Positions 1 to 13,581 of a stretch of 64,000 nucleotides of DNA are shown one piece after another; within the stretch, counting starts at the first letter, position 1, and every line of letters begins with the position of its first letter. Source of the stretch: Rhynchonema sp. JSB1_4 (Eukaryota; Nematoda; Chromadorea; Monhysterida; Xyalidae). The stretch spans positions 248,001 through 312,000 of the forward strand of contig JASAMV010000248.1 of the NCBI GenBank assembly GCA_030248065.1, read 5' to 3'. Below the pieces are notes generated by a model that was given only the letters and a program-made list of their open reading frames with translations, had not been told where the DNA came from and did not search any database. Position numbers and translations under genes: made by a program.

Positions 1-782
1 AGCTTGTGCGCAAAGACTTTCTCCTTGTTTTCACAGTCCACACACGTTACAGTCACGCACAGAGGCATCGGGATATCTGCTATTGCATCAACTGGTGCGG
101 CGAATCGTATGGTCACAAAACAGAGTTGCAACTTTCTGCATATCAATGGCGGATCCAGATTTTGGCCAAGGGAGGGGCTAGACCCAAGGTCATTAGTGCT
201 TGTTCCATTTTCGAAAAGTCATTTTTATCTGGTGCTTGTTTAGAATTCCGCGCTTTGTACACCAAATATTATACAAGATGTATGTAACAATGCGCGCGAA
301 ATCTTTGCACTTTTACGCGCGCGAAAGCGAAATTTCATTGAAAATAGGTGTATCTGAAGCGCGAAGCATGCGATTTTTGGATTTTTGAAGTGAATGAGAG
401 TGAAAATCCTGCGATTTAGGGGTCGTTTTTCTTTCTTACTTCCGAGACCGTGCCCCCCTTCAGGGCGGGGAGAGCATGGCGCACCTGGATCCGCCCTTGC
501 CGCATACTGACGTGATATGTCGTTCGCCACAAATGGGTTTTACCTTTTCACTATAAATGAGGCCAAACGAGAGACCAGTAACGTATCACATATGCAGAAC
601 GATCTCGGACACTTAGCGGGTTGGAGCCAAAGTAAACAAAGTCCGGGACACAATACGGAGTTCGGCGAAAAAGAGGTTTTTGAGCAAAACTTCGCAAAGC
701 GCCCAGTAATCGATCACATACCGGACTCAGTCATAATCGATTGCATAGCACTTGGCGCAGCGACCGTGTCCTTTTGTACGAC

Positions 783-3209
783 ATCGATGGTGAGCGGGGT
801 GTAACCGGTCATGAGAAAATGGAGATTGGGTGTTGGGATCAGCGGACACAACAGGTCGGATAGGTCATTGTGCAGCGGGCCCGGATAGCGCAACGTCGCT
901 GTGCTCGATGCCATTATGCGACTCACCTGTGTGCAAAGTGATGTCGTACATCCATCAGCTTATGGCACTTTTGTTTAGGAGGTTCAGGTTCCGTTGTGAA
1001 AAACTGTTCCTCCGCAAGGCAATGCCAGAGAAAACGGCGCAAAAAAATAAAATAAAAACTAATTTCTCTTTCATTTCTTTTTAGTAGGCGAACCGGAACC
1101 GGAACAGCACTGGATCCTACCAAGCTTTTCAGCTGAAAAAAGTGTCATGGAGCTGATGATGGACTATACTCACTGTTTTGTTATCCTTCATTGTGAAGCT
1201 CTAGGTCCAAAATCTGTCATTAATACGTTGTGCACGACAATAATGCTTTGCTGCTGAACATTCATTCCTCATAGTGACTACAGAGACTGGGTCGCGGGCC
1301 ATTTTAGGCCAAAGTGAAGCGGGTCAACAGCACTAAACTTATGGCTCAATGGATTTACACTTACTCATGAAGACCACCCCTGTTCTAGGTCAATCTAATT
1401 GCTTGCCAGACACAACACATGGCCGACAGCCGCACAGTTCAAGCCAACCAACCAGCGAGTTGATGTGCCGAAAGTCGGGATTCTCCAGATGCAGTCGCTC
1501 GTTGGCGATACGATTGAGCGCCGTGTTGTCGAGCACCACCTGCAACGATGCCTTTCGGTTTGTAGAAACTTCCGTCCTCCGCCACGGATTAAACTTTTTT
1601 TACTCGGAAAGCATACAAAACAGCGGGCGAAAAACATTGGCCGTCTCTCTTCCGTTGCGTTTTTTGCTGTTTTGGGCACACTGTTTTTTTCACCAGCTGT
1701 TTTGTCCGTGACACACCTTGCTAGAGCTGGTTCTGATAATTGGCGGTCCACAGACGAACAGTCGAAAACTATAAAACCGTGAAAAATGCAGTTTTCAATG
1801 AACGAACAACAGAATGGACGTGTTCAACGAGTCGCTTGAGCGTCAACACCGAATTGTACGGTTGCACCACCACGTCGCTGCCCTCGTCTTGGTTCGGGAA
1901 CACACTGTACGCGTGCACCATCGTCTTGGGGAACCTAGCCATTTCATTGGTGGTCAATGATATAGAAAGGAAAAGATAGGTGGATGGTGGAAAAAATTGA
2001 ACCTACAGTAGCTCAGAGAAAACAAAGCTGGTGCGACTATTTTGGACGTTGAGCTTCGTTTTTTTGGCTGGCCCAAATACTGAACGTCGTCATGCGCCCC
2101 CTAGCTGCTCTTGAAAAAGACTGCAGATTTATTCCCACAAGTTGATGTTAACTACGCTATTGGCAAATGTTAATGAACGCACCAATCACTGATGTTCTCT
2201 AGCAAATACGATCCCAGACCCGAACCGGTGCCGCCAGCAATCGAATGACAAATGACTAGACCCTGAAACACGGGCTCACATATGTATAGAAACGTAACAA
2301 TGAAGTAACATTATATCCTGACAATACCTAAATGAATTGTTTTAAACACGTTGCCCGATCCGCAAAACACATGGAGACTGTGGCCAAGCCACGTAACACT
2401 ATAGCTTACAAATGCGCTTTGCGGGTCAGGCAACGCAAAAATCTCTCAAGTCTTGTCAGAACATCGGTGCGAACCTCCAAGTTATCGCTGTTCTCGGCCT
2501 CGCGTTCCAGCACATCAAATATGGACTCGGCAATATTCTCACCCTGAAATCCTCCGATTATTCAAAAACCAAAACAACCAAATACCAAAACAGAAGATGA
2601 AAATCAATCAATCAGCAAACCGCACTTGTCCATAACCACACGCCCAGTTATTGCCCGCTCCACCACCGTCTTTCGATAGGTACACGTTCTCGCGGTTGTA
2701 CAATTTGGCGTACTCGGAGTTGAGAATCTGACTGATCACGCGCGGCTCGAGGTCGATCAACACCGCTCGCGGCACGTAACGCTCATCGTCAGCCTGCGAT
2801 CGGTGATGATTTGTGGACAGTTGGCACACATCCTTCTGCCAGACAACGGCAGGCTGTGCGGTCAGCACTTGCGTTACGACAAAATGTAGATAAAAATGCC
2901 ATAAATTGGGTTATAGCCCTTCCCCCATCTGACCAAATCAACAGCTATAATAACCGAAATCTGGAAAGTGGGCTGGTGCGAACGAGCAAACCGGCACACA
3001 ATAATCGGAACCAATTCTGATAAACATCAAACATATGAACCATCAACCTGATAAAAGTAGACATTCTTTCTGTCAAACTTGTCCGTTGCCCACGAGTGCA
3101 GTCTGCCGTCCGGTGCTATGCCGTGTTCAGCACACAACGTTTTCCAAAACTCAAAGCCCACTTGATTGCCGCACTGACCCAGCTGACATGTGACGATTTC
3201 GCGTGGCAT
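783..3209 (-). CDS. TUBG1: gamma-tubulin, 5' two thirds (3' end off the window)
   Basis: Gamma-tubulin nucleates microtubules in the gamma-tubulin ring complex at centrosomes. Seven exons can be read: 3048-3209, 2626-2793, 2475-2543, 2183-2262, 1808-1934, 1453-1539 and 783-926. The start at 3209 opens with [20 protein letters not shown], the family N-terminus with the GQCGNQ nucleotide-binding loop. Later exons carry GGGAGNNWA, the tubulin signature [38 protein letters not shown] and TLRYPG...[16 protein letters not shown]. Splice phases agree across each junction. The last exon stops near residue 255; about 190 C-terminal residues (family length about 450) are not recognisable between 1 and 783 and presumably lie beyond the left edge. 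Identity as gamma rather than alpha or beta tubulin is clear from the N-terminus and the NNWA loop. Boundaries are manual predictions. Confidence 0.93.
947..1167. repeat. small TIR element (family M2) in a gamma-tubulin intron
   Basis: The ends are inverted copies: TCCATCAGCTTATGGCACTT at 951 and its complement near 1140-1163 (AAGTGTCATGGAGCTGATGA). The same termini flank elements at 23820-24152 and 32497-32994. The fuller ends there read TATAGTCC or TATAGGCAATCC, suggesting TA target duplication. It lies in the intron between the exons at 1453-1539 and 783-926. No coding capacity; a MITE is the likely identity. Confidence 0.6.
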
Positions 3210-3968
3210 TTTTCGCGATCAGTACGGGGTATACCTATGGGAAATGTACCGTTTGATAAATTAATCGAAATGCGAGAAAGGGTCGCCGCAGCACATCAGC
3301 AATTATTGATAAATTCGCTTTTATGCAGCCGAATTTGGTGAACACCGTTGTTGACCCACGAGAACGAACACTGCAAAAACGCTGCACAACACTCTGTTTT
3401 TATACAAAGTACAAGCATATGAATAAAAAGTTAGAACTCTTGATAGAATGTTGAACCAGTAGAACTACAGAGCTTTCCAATGAAACAAGGTGGGCAAGCG
3501 AACAGCAGTGTAAGTGAAAGGGACGTTTTTCTAATATGCAGTCAGCGTGCAGGGGAAGGCAACTTTGTGTACTTTTTCGCGAAAGCACGAGAACAAGGGA
3601 AAGATAGCAGCATGGTTATCAAACTTTGTGATCGGTTCTCACTTTCGATTTTTTGGTATAAAATGTCAATATTTTATTGCCACGTACGTAGAATTTTACA
3701 CGGAATCGACCACCGAACCTGATACCGGCCATAAACTTGCGGAAATAAAAGAACATCTAAGGGAGCCTCAGCAGTGATTCAGATCAAATTGGTGCAGTTT
3801 CATAGCAACAAGTAAAATATCAGCGAATGAACGAAATGATCAACAATGGTTGTAAATTGAGGTCACGATAATAGTGTTGCTGACGTATGTACAGATAGAA
3901 ATTTGGTCAACCCTGCGTATGTACTGCAACCACATGAACGTAAATGCAATTTGTTTGAAGACACTTGG
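3210..3968. other. spacer between N4BP2-like 3' end and gamma-tubulin 5' end
   Basis: Two minus-strand genes are separated by 757 bases. This must hold the N4BP2-like 3' UTR and the gamma-tubulin promoter. I see no clear poly(A) signal or initiator that I would defend, and no other gene. Confidence 0.5.
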
Positions 3969-6900
3969 TCACCAGGGCGGGTTTCGCTTTGCGCGCAAAT
4001 TGATCGCAAAAACACCCGGCTGGCGCTCGTTAAAACTGGAAAACAAGTTTCTTTATATTATTTATTCCAGTAATTATTTCAAACTTCGCACAAAAACAGC
4101 AGCTAGTGTGATCTCACTTGTATTTTTTCTGTTGCAGCCACAGTTTGATTGCCGGATAGAGGATAGGTTTTCCGGGCGAATGATTGCCAACACCAGTGAT
4201 CACAACCAGTTCGACTAAATTGGCTGCAGAAAAAATTAAAATGACAATGTGAATTCTTCGAAGTAATTTGTTTCGAGTTGTTGTCACTCACTGTTCAATG
4301 TAAGTCGTTCTTTCAAAGCGTCCAGCGCTTGCTCCAGACGTAAGCCATGTAGATCCAGTTCGGTAGTCGGTCGATGCAGCGCCCTAATACATATAAGTAC
4401 GGTCACTGTCGCAACGCGAGCAAGTTTTAGCAGAAAACAGAACACACCGATGATCCAAAACGATGCGCGCCGATTGGCGATTGATTTCTTTCATTTGATC
4501 CGAACATTTTTTCGCCTGAAACGTTACAAACTGAAATTGAACAAGATGAAAACCTCAAACCAAATCCTGAACACACACCTCAATTTGATACGGCAGGACG
4601 GCGTGGAAGTTCTTCTTCGCAATCTCCTCATTTGCCCTTTTCAAATATTGATTGTATTTGCGCTGCCATGTGTCGTACTCCTCCGTCAGCCCTTTGTATC
4701 TGTGACGACAGATGAGAATCAGACATGATGGGTGTGATACTATCATAATACAGCGTATCAGTCGTGTCCTTATGGAGGACTGGAGCGGGAAATCGGCCGA
4801 ATTAAAAACTTTTTTGACTTTGGGTGCACCCCTCAGCAAATGACTTCAAAATCTGCAGTACCGTCAACAGCGCTTGCTCACTGAAAAAATCACAGTGCCT
4901 ACGTATTTGGAGCATTTTCAGGGTAACCACCAAGGAATTTCAAATTTTCGGTTTCTCAACAGCACCAGCCCACATCAACAAACACCAACCGTTGCAGAGC
5001 AGATGTGCCATCATCAATATCAGTTGTGTGCGTTGTGTCCACCAGCGCCACACTGTGCGTTGGCGTGGACGCTGCCTGACTCTGAAAGGTCATCAAAACG
5101 TTTGGGCGTGGTTGACTTTCGTTTCAGAACGCGGAATTTTCAACGAATTAGTGGAATGCATCAATGAACTGTTTCAGTCATCCTACCGCGTAGGACGGCG
5201 TTCGTTTGCCCATCGTGTTGTTGAAGTTCTCCGAGCCGTGATGATGGCGCAAGGTGGCGCGCGCTTCAGACTCGTTGTCACTGAAATAGGCGTGAAGGTT
5301 CGACGAAAATCAAACAAAGTAAAGCAGACAACCAAGTCATGACATGCCACATTTTATTCAGTGCCTAACTAATAAACATAGAGGGTTCAAACTACCTCAT
5401 GCCTCCGCATCCTACGACCCAAATTAACAGGTCGCGCATTTTCACAGTACAAGCGACCCGTTACAGTCCTACTCGATGATACCACTATCACCTCATTTTC
5501 GCTGGCCTCAAGGTCACATTTCAGTACACAGGCGACTCGTTATTGTGACATCGTTTCCGGGTGAAGCATTGCGTTATAAAAACATTGGCTCGGCTATACA
5601 AACGAAAACCAGGTACCATGGCACCTACATGTTCGATTATTAGGTGCCAAGAAGAAGTTCTGGCACCTAAACATTGCCCAAAACCACAGAAAGACGACTG
5701 GCAGCTAAACTCAGAGTATCTAGGTGCCAGATTTCAGTTTTAGGTGTCATGGCTCCCAAATTTAGTAAAAAACACTGGTCTGATGAAAGCATATTTTGCA
5801 GCGTTATGTCACAGACACGTTATGGTCACCAACTCGCACTTATCACGTTTTTCATCGGGGCCGTTGAGGTGGTGACTATAACGGGGCATGACTATATTAT
5901 GGGCGCAGCTGGGTGGTTGACCTTTCTATACACAGCTTCTAGGCTGAGCTGACTTCCACACTTGTGACACACTCTATGCCACAATACATGACATCAATCA
6001 CAACACCAACTTGTGTATGCTGAGTGCATTCCTTAATTCGTCCTCAGGCACACCCGGCCACCAACATCTGAATCGTTCCATGATGCCATCAATTGTTGGG
6101 CCGTAGTTAGCTGTATTCGCCTTAGATGGACCCAGGAACGGGCCTGACTCAGCTTTCTGCAATGGTGTTATCCAACTTTGTGATCATGAAAATCAAAATT
6201 ATGGACGGTACATCTACGGCTGCAGAAGGGATCCGACCTCCCATTTTCCTTTCCATTAGTTTTGCGACACTGCTTGAAACATGGATTCTGACCAGCGTAA
6301 AGGTCGAAATATACAACTGCTTTAATTCTATTACAAAAAAGGACAGGTTCCGCTTCCATTTGCTATCCATCATCTACATTCGCACCGAGACATGCGCCTG
6401 CATGAGTGTGCGTGCCATTTGCGGCTAATTGCGGTTGAACAACAGAAAATATGAATTCCACCTGCAATTTCCTGGCCAATTCCTCGTCATCGGCCTCCTG
6501 CTGCAGTCGTCTCGCAATCCGGGCGTCATCCTCCAGACTCCATTGACTGACGACACTAGTGGTCGACGCCAGTGAAACATCGCTCACACTCACGCTGCTG
6601 TCGAACACTTCGCTCACTGTCGGCAGGTGACTGTCCGGGTCGAGTGGCGGCCAAGCTGCACGCATATCAGTTTTATCTGGTTTTAGTCCATTTTCAACTT
6701 TTGCACCCAAAACATCAGCTAATTAGGCGCCTGAATTTGGACACAGAACTTTCACATTTCACAGATAAAACGAAATCCTAGGTGTCGTGGTCAAATTCAA
6801 TCAAGTGGACTTTGAAAAAACTCCGTAGTGAAATCGCAGACAAACCAGAGAGATACCAGCAACTGAAAACGATGCCGTCGAAAATGAAAGCATACGAACT

Positions 6901-9900
6901 TAGTGGATCGACTTCAATGCTGCCGCGAATCACTTCCGCCTGCGTGTTGGTCCAGCATTCGTACAGTTGTTGTGCAAGGGATAGCGGCAAGTCACAACGC
7001 ATACATGACGGTGCCAGACTGTCTGTGATCAGAACGAAACTGTAAGCTTCAGAAGAGCTAAGAGCAAACCTTAGAGAACTCATAATAAGTGATCTGCTGC
7101 GCACAACGGTTTATACCAAACAAATGCACGATTCACATTAGCAACGAAAACAACAGCAACAAGACACGCACCGGTTGGTTGGTCGGTAAATATGGTGCCA
7201 AACATGAGCTGCAAGTTGGCGGCCATGTCCGGGCCAAGCACCACCGAAATAAAGGCGCCATCATCGTCGGCCGGGCGCTGATTGGCTGCTGCTCCTGTCG
7301 ACTGTATTCTCGCTGGTTGTGTGTCTGCCGACTGACGTCGACGTTCCTCGTGCTCTCTGTTCAGTGCATCAACCAGCATCAGTGTGTGTTGCGCCTGTAT
7401 GGGTGACCCATGGTGATGAGAATATGGGGTCCACGAGCTCGCCGTCACGCTTCCCCCGTTCAAGAACTATCCTGCCCCTTGCCGAATATTGCGTACAACA
7501 CCTCCGTCGTGTTCATAATTTTACGCCGATTTCAAAAGTATTTACAGTACGTAGTTTTAATCTGACAGCGAACGAAAAAGTTACGTCATTATCCATAGCA
7601 CGTGCTTGCTGGAGCTGGAGCTGGGTAAAGGCCACGCCTCAGCCGATCAGTAGCGCGCGCAAAGGCCCTGTCGTCATAGGCAACAATAAGTTGGGATGGA
7701 GCACATTGGCTGAAAGTTCAGTGATGCACAAAAGTACAGCAACACAATGCATGGTAAAAAACGAGCCAAACACAAGGAATACGATGCAGAAACAATGCGA
7801 AGTGCCCTGTGTTGTGCTGTTTGCGCAGCTCGTATCCGTGCATTCGTCAACACAAGCAAGTGCAAAGTACATAGAACAGTGACACTTACTCTTGCTTGTC
7901 TTTGAAGTCAGCGCTGAATTCTGAACACATTGGAGGCGCCATACACAATACTAGTGCTACTTTGAAATTTATCCCCATGCCACCGATGGCGACTGACGCT
8001 GCTGACACGATTTCAGATGAGTGTGTAGACAATGTGATGAACGTTTAGTTAAAGGGGCTCCGCCATATATACGCAACCGAAACCAATCTCAATGAAACTT
8101 GGCACCGTAAGTGGGCTTGGTCCAAAACACTCACGGCCAAGAAAATTTTTCCCCATATCAGCTCCCTGTTTGAGCCAGGAGGGCTAAAAGGTAAAAAATT
8201 TTGACCCTACCTCAGCAGCTTGAAATTAAAATATCGATCTGTTTCGCATATTCTTTGTGTGCAGTTTGTTCACAAATTTTTCATAAACGCGTTGGGTCTA
8301 ATTTGGAACCATATTCACTTTTTTGGCACTACCACAGCTCGCGCTATTTTGCCAAAACCACGGAAATTTTCGAAAAAAAATTTTCCGTTGTATTTTCCGG
8401 TCACATAGAAAGCACACAGAGCTTTTATATAAAGCAGGCAAGAAAGCCCGTATATCATGCTATTCAGGCGATCAATGACTAATTTTCCACCGCTGATAAG
8501 TTTCGACAAAAGCTCGCTCAACTGTGGTGAACCTCAACTTTTTTGCCATTTTCTGTGGATCCCAAGCACACTTCTATCTCATATTTTCCTACTTTAGTAA
8601 CAATGTACCGAGGTGATATGTCGCACGCTAGATAGTAAAAATATAATTGTTGTTAATTATGTGCAAATCTAGGTTGGTCCAGCAGCATCCTTGGAGGTAC
8701 GAGCAATAAATGAATTTTACACAAAATTCATAATTTTAGCAAATTTTCACTTCCGTCATATTTTTAGCCTATCTACAGTTGGGTAGGAATTGTGGCTTTT
8801 GCTGTCCGATGAAGCCCAAACGTTATTGTTGTTTATCGATCAAAATTCAAAATTATAGCTCTAACGTATCTTGAGAAAAATCGTGTTAATTGAGGTCCAT
8901 GCGTTGGACTTGGAACTACAACCGGGCTTACAACAGGACCAGCGTCTGCGGTGCCTTCACTTAACATGATTTTTCTCAGGATACGTTAGAACTAGAATTT
9001 TGGATTTTGATCGATAAACAACAACAACGTTGGGGCTTCATCGGACAGCAAAGGCCACAAATCCGTCACAAATGTAGGTAGGCTAAAAATATGACGGAAG
9101 CGAAAATTTGCTAAAATTATGAATTTTGTGTAAAACTCATTTATTGCTCGTACCTCCAAGGATGCAGATGAACCAACATAGATTTGCACATAATTAACAA
9201 CAATTATATTTTTACTATCTAGCGTGCCATATATCACCTCGGTACATTGTTACTAAAATAGGAAAATATGAGATAGAAGTGTGCTTTGGGTCCACAGAAA
9301 ATGGCAAAAAAGTTGAGGTTCACCACAGTTGAGCGAGCTTTTGTCGAAACTTATCAGCGGTGGAAAATTAGTCATTGATCGCCTGAATAGCATGATATAC
9401 GTGCTTTCTTGCCTACTTTATATAAAAGCTCTGTGTGCTTTCTATGTGACCGGAAAATACAACGGAAAATTTTTTTTCGAAATTTTCCGTGGTTTTGGCA
9501 AAATAGCGCGAGCTGTGGTAGTGCCAAAAAAGTGAATATGGTTCTAAATTAGACCCAAGGCGTTTATGAAAACTTTGTGAACAAACTGCACACAAAGAAT
9601 ATGCGAAACAGATTGATATTTTAATTTTAAGGTGCTGAGGTAGGGTCAAAATTTTTTACCTTTTAGCCCTCCTGGCTCAGACAGGGAGCTGATATGGGAA
9701 AAAAATTTTGGCCGTGAGTGTTTTGGACCAAGCCCACTTACGGTGCCAAGTCTCATTGAGATTGGTTTCGGTCACATATATATGGCGGAGACCCTTTAAG
9801 GTGGGACAAAGGCTACATTTTTGGGGTGACCGCGTCCTGGTGGAGCCCGAAAATATTACCAGCTGTCAGAGGTCGAAACAAGCACAAAAACAGAACTAAA

Positions 9901-12900
9901 ATTTGAACCACCGAAGCCTGACCACCCCACCCCACCAAACCTCCAATGCCACGTTCGGACCGGCATAGTGTGGATTTGCCGTAATGGCCGTTGGCGGTGC
10001 TCCGAACGAAGGTTGAAACGATTGATCGATTGGTGGTGACTCCAACACAAAGTTCACTCTCGAGGATCGTTCTTGGTTTTGAGCAGCCGTTTCCGGCGGT
10101 GACGTTGGCACGTTTGGCGGTCCAACGCATTCGAAATCGACGCTGCCCGACAACGCGCGCTCATTGGCCGGACGCATTTTGGTGGACGCAAAGTCGAGCA
10201 GCATTTGCGCCACCAATTCGGGTCGTTCGCTCGACAAATCGGCAATCAATTGTTGCTCGTCCGGCCCCGGGAACAGGTTGGCCAGGCACCAATCATCTCT
10301 CATGAACAAATCGTCAGCAAAGTCCGTCTGTGCGCTGTTGTGTTTGTTGTGCGTCGTCTTGGTCGGTTTGTATCTCGCCTCGGCACGGACGCTTGACAAC
10401 AGCTCGCTTTTGGTGCACGTCTGTCCAATGTCAATGTCGTGTCGTTCGATTGTGCACGGATTGTGCTTGTGATCGATGGTGGTGAGGAAACAGTCCAATG
10501 GATTCACTTGCACACACACCTGCGAGTCAAACATCATGTGACTGTTGGAAATAGGGAATGACTGTGCTGGTTTGGTTGGCGCTGCCAAACTTTTAGAATT
10601 TGAGCAGATTGACCAAAGGAATACATGGGACGACCTTGAGCCTTTTAGGTAAAAAAACGGGCACATTTCTAGGTGGAACTTGGACCTAACTTCACTTGGC
10701 TTAGAAGCAATTATCTATTTTGGGTGCAGCGTTTGCCTAATGCCCAGAAAAACTATGGTGCTGTCGGAATAGGATCGACGGTGAAAACTGACAGCCTCAG
10801 AAGCCTGGAGATGTTCCACAACGTGAGGTTTGCACAATCTTCAACCCATCAGTGACAAATTACCGATCGTATCTTCAGTTCGGCGTTGGTGTACGCGTCC
10901 GGCAACAACGACAGCGACGCAGGACACGACGACGCCGGGACGGACGGCTGAAGACCGGGTGGGGTGCTGAAAGCAGTGCATCGACAAGTGAAAAACAATT
11001 GCTCATAATCAAGTGTCTTTGTTTTGCTGCTAAAAATTGAAGATTAAACTGACAATTGAAATTTTCAGGGGCACCAAGAATTTTGATGTTTGTGCAATTT
11101 TGCTGCCATGTGATCCCATGCCCCGATTCCATTCCGGCACATAAAATTAGCGATTACGAAATAAAAAACCGTGAGATAAACATAAGCACAACGACAACTG
11201 AAAACCGCCCACAACCTGTTCACTAATCCATAAAAGATCGGATCGGTCGTTTTCCAACTGCCAGCGAAGGACGCGGGCTGAGCGCCGAGCAGTCCACGTG
11301 TCTTTGTCCGATGTCTGCGTCTGTTGCGCGGACTCGCACACGGACTCTCATTCGAACTGCTAATCGATGAATTCAGTTCGGTCGTCGTCGTCGAGTCCAT
11401 TCGCCTCAATCGATCAGTGGTGGTTTTTCGTTGTTGCTTCGGCTGGTCTTCACATAACGATGTTTCAATGGGCAATAGTGGCGGTGGAGGAGTGGGAGTG
11501 TCCCAACAAGTACTGGATGCTGCCGACTCGGTGTCACTCGCCCAGTCGTTGAGCGTTGGTGATTTGGCAACGACATTACCAGTGGACATTATATTGGTCG
11601 TTGAAGGCGGCTCGGTTGGGTCATCAGCTTGGATGCTGCAAATGTGAAATATCAATGAACAGAAAAGCAGCGATCGCTTTTATTTTCTTCCCCAGATCAC
11701 AAAAATCCCAAAGTTACAGTACATCCTCGGTCTGGATATTCCCAGCAGTGATTCTAGTGATGTGACACGTTGGAACTCCTGACGCCAACGGTCCAATGTT
11801 TCGATAGGGACCTTGTGCGTTGATTTCCTAAAAAGTACGAAAACACCAATATTTTGTCTGTCCAATCAGCCAGCAACGTACTAAAGGGTAACAAACTAAC
11901 ATTGCACAAATACCGATGTCGTTTTTCCAAGGCGTATCAGGTTCGAGCACATAAACTTCGTAGTTATGACGTAAGGCCTATACGAACGCAGAGCTGATTC
12001 TGCTATTAATCATCACTTTGTCGTACGATTAAAACAGAATTGGAATGTAAACGTACATCTTGCGCATAAGGTCGCATGTGGATTAGTTTAATGTTCGTGT
12101 TGTCAACGATGACCAAAGGCACTGCTCTCGAGAACGCACTGACCGCTGAAACATTGATGAAACCGGTGTCGTGCTGGGCGTGTGCATTCACAAAAGCTTC
12201 ACTTCCCCAGCAGTTACCATCCATGCATCCAAACCGGGGACATCTGCATATCCGACACCTGACATCTGCACTTTTTAAACCTGGCACCTCGCCCGTCTGT
12301 CAAAACAGGCCAAAACGGCATCACAAGGTTACTTATATTGGTCTGTATATCACGTGACATTAGTAGCACATGCATTAAAGTAGTTTCTGTGGGTGCCACC
12401 GAGTCGCTGACACCCGACATTGCCCGATCCCTAGGTAACTCTGTATTCACCTGTATCTTGCGCGGAACGATGCGCCAACTCCAGATTTCTAACGTCGTAA
12501 TTATAGGCGCCAGTTCTTGGATCTGTGAAGAAGTCGTCGGCGGACACAATCGCGGTCTTTTTTTGAGAAAAGGACGCGAGTTTTCTGAAAATGTGCTCTT
12601 AATGTACCACCTGACCTTGGTGACAAAAATAGAGCACATTCTTTATGATTTACTTGGCGAGAGTGGACTTTCCGCTGCCCGAATAGCCCCGAAGCAACAC
12701 CAACAGCTTGTGATCTGATTGAATGCAGCGCTGAATCGAACTGCAACCAGCAGAGACGACATCGTGACATTGATGGTGGTTGATGAGATGGTCGATACGG
12801 AATTGTTGAACCTGCATGTTGTTGTCCAGCTCAAGGCGGCTTTTCCCGGTTCGCTGCAACTCCCTACGAGTTGGTGCATACCCCTTGAGCCTTGAGGGTG

Positions 12901-13221
12901 GTTTGGTTGGCATGACTTGGCTGCCGTTCCCCAGCCACCACCCACAGTGCACAAGCACATGCACAATTGACTTGACTCCCCCACCTCTTTGATTTATCCT
13001 GCATCTGCAGTCCCAAGTCCCAAACAAACCAACACCCAAATCAACACGGCACACAAGCAGAAAACAGGCGACCAGACCTCAGAGTTTGCCTGGGCGGGCA
13101 GAGCAGTTTCCCGGTTTTGTCGCGACGACGAGCCAACCAGGGTCCAGTTATCGGTCTCATGACGAGCACAGCTGTTATCCACAATTTGCAAAACACAGTC
13201 CGCCACATCTGTTCCACTCAT
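3969..13221 (-). CDS. N4BP2: N4BP2-like protein: P-loop polynucleotide-kinase-type domain plus Smr domain
   Basis: NEDD4-binding-protein-2 family members combine a 5'-polynucleotide-kinase-like P-loop domain with a C-terminal Smr nuclease-type domain. Readable exons: 13078-13221 (proposed start MSGTDVADCV), 12654-12811, 12451-12584, 12057-12145, 11901-11977, 11722-11827, ~11216-11635, 10864-10966, 9941-10519, 7172-7394, 7022 to about 6900, 6462-6655, 5187-5280, 4990-5092, 4579-4699, 4448-4515, 4292-4383, 4118-4214 and 3969-4035. Walker A is GYSGSGKSTLAK; then AIVSADDFFTD, VIVDNTNIKLIHMRPY, YVLEPDTPW and the HKVPIETLDRW segment, all in family order. The 9941-10519 exon has a CUE-like stretch (LFPGPDEQQL...LVAQMLLDF). 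The Smr domain shows ELDLHGLRLEQALDAL, then VVITGVGNHSPG, ending NERQPGVFAINLRAKRNPPW and stop. Phases agree at most junctions. The 11216, 6900 and first-exon boundaries are uncertain, and one or two small middle exons may be missing. Confidence 0.87.
5620..5760. repeat. inverted/tandem GGCACCTA cluster in an N4BP2-like intron
   Basis: The octamer GGCACCTA and its complement TAGGTGCC recur in alternating orientation within about 140 bases, giving potential hairpins. It lies in the intron between exons 6462-6655 and 5187-5280. No gene visible. Confidence 0.4.
8053..9795. mobile_element. 1.74-kb foldback element flanked by TTAA
   Basis: Two arms of about 840 bases are near-perfect inverted copies (8053-8889 and 8962-9795) around a spacer of about 72 bases. 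The ends read AGGGGCTCCGCCATATAT and the complement of AGGGTCTCCGCCATATAT. TTAA lies immediately outside both ends (8049-8052 and 9796-9799), the target duplication typical of piggyBac-type elements. There is no transposase. Open frames inside the arms are the same peptide read from both arms and are not genes. It sits in the intron between N4BP2-like exons 9941-10519 and 7172-7394. A related element is at 50180-51835. Confidence 0.88.
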
Positions 13222-13581
13222 TGTTCTTCTCTCTGCTGCTGTGTCGCTCCGCTTGTTGTTGTTCTTTCTGTCGGTTATGCTGTTTAACGTTTTTAAATCT
13301 ACCCTCCCATTGACCGAAAGGGCAGCTGGCCGTCCCACCGTGCCCGTTTGCGCTGTCTTTACATCTGCAAAACCGATACCGAAGTAGAATTGAAGCGAAA
13401 CATGCCAAAGATCCAGGCCCGTTGATTCTGAATATCTTGCGTAGCCCTGCGTCCAGCGTTGAAAAAAAATAAATAATTGTTTTTTTCTTTTTTCAACAAA
13501 ATTACTTTGGCGCGAAGTTTTTCTCCTTTGGGGTGAGCGTTGCGCAGATTTCGCGCGTCCGGGGCATAAAAAAGTCGAACT
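13222..13581. promoter_or_regulatory. upstream region of the N4BP2-like gene
   Basis: This is the 360 bases between the proposed minus-strand start codon (13221) and the first transposon of the cluster. It remains open in the coding frame, so the protein could begin further upstream. No TATA box or other site that I can assign. Confidence 0.3.

Noticed and set aside
1..782. Remaining gamma-tubulin exons
   Set aside because: Neither strand shows the expected C-terminal gamma-tubulin motifs, so I did not extend the gene to the edge.
8201..9649. Paired identical small frames in opposite orientation
   Set aside because: They are the same foldback arm read from each side, not genes. The same applies to 50176-50433 and 51579-51839.
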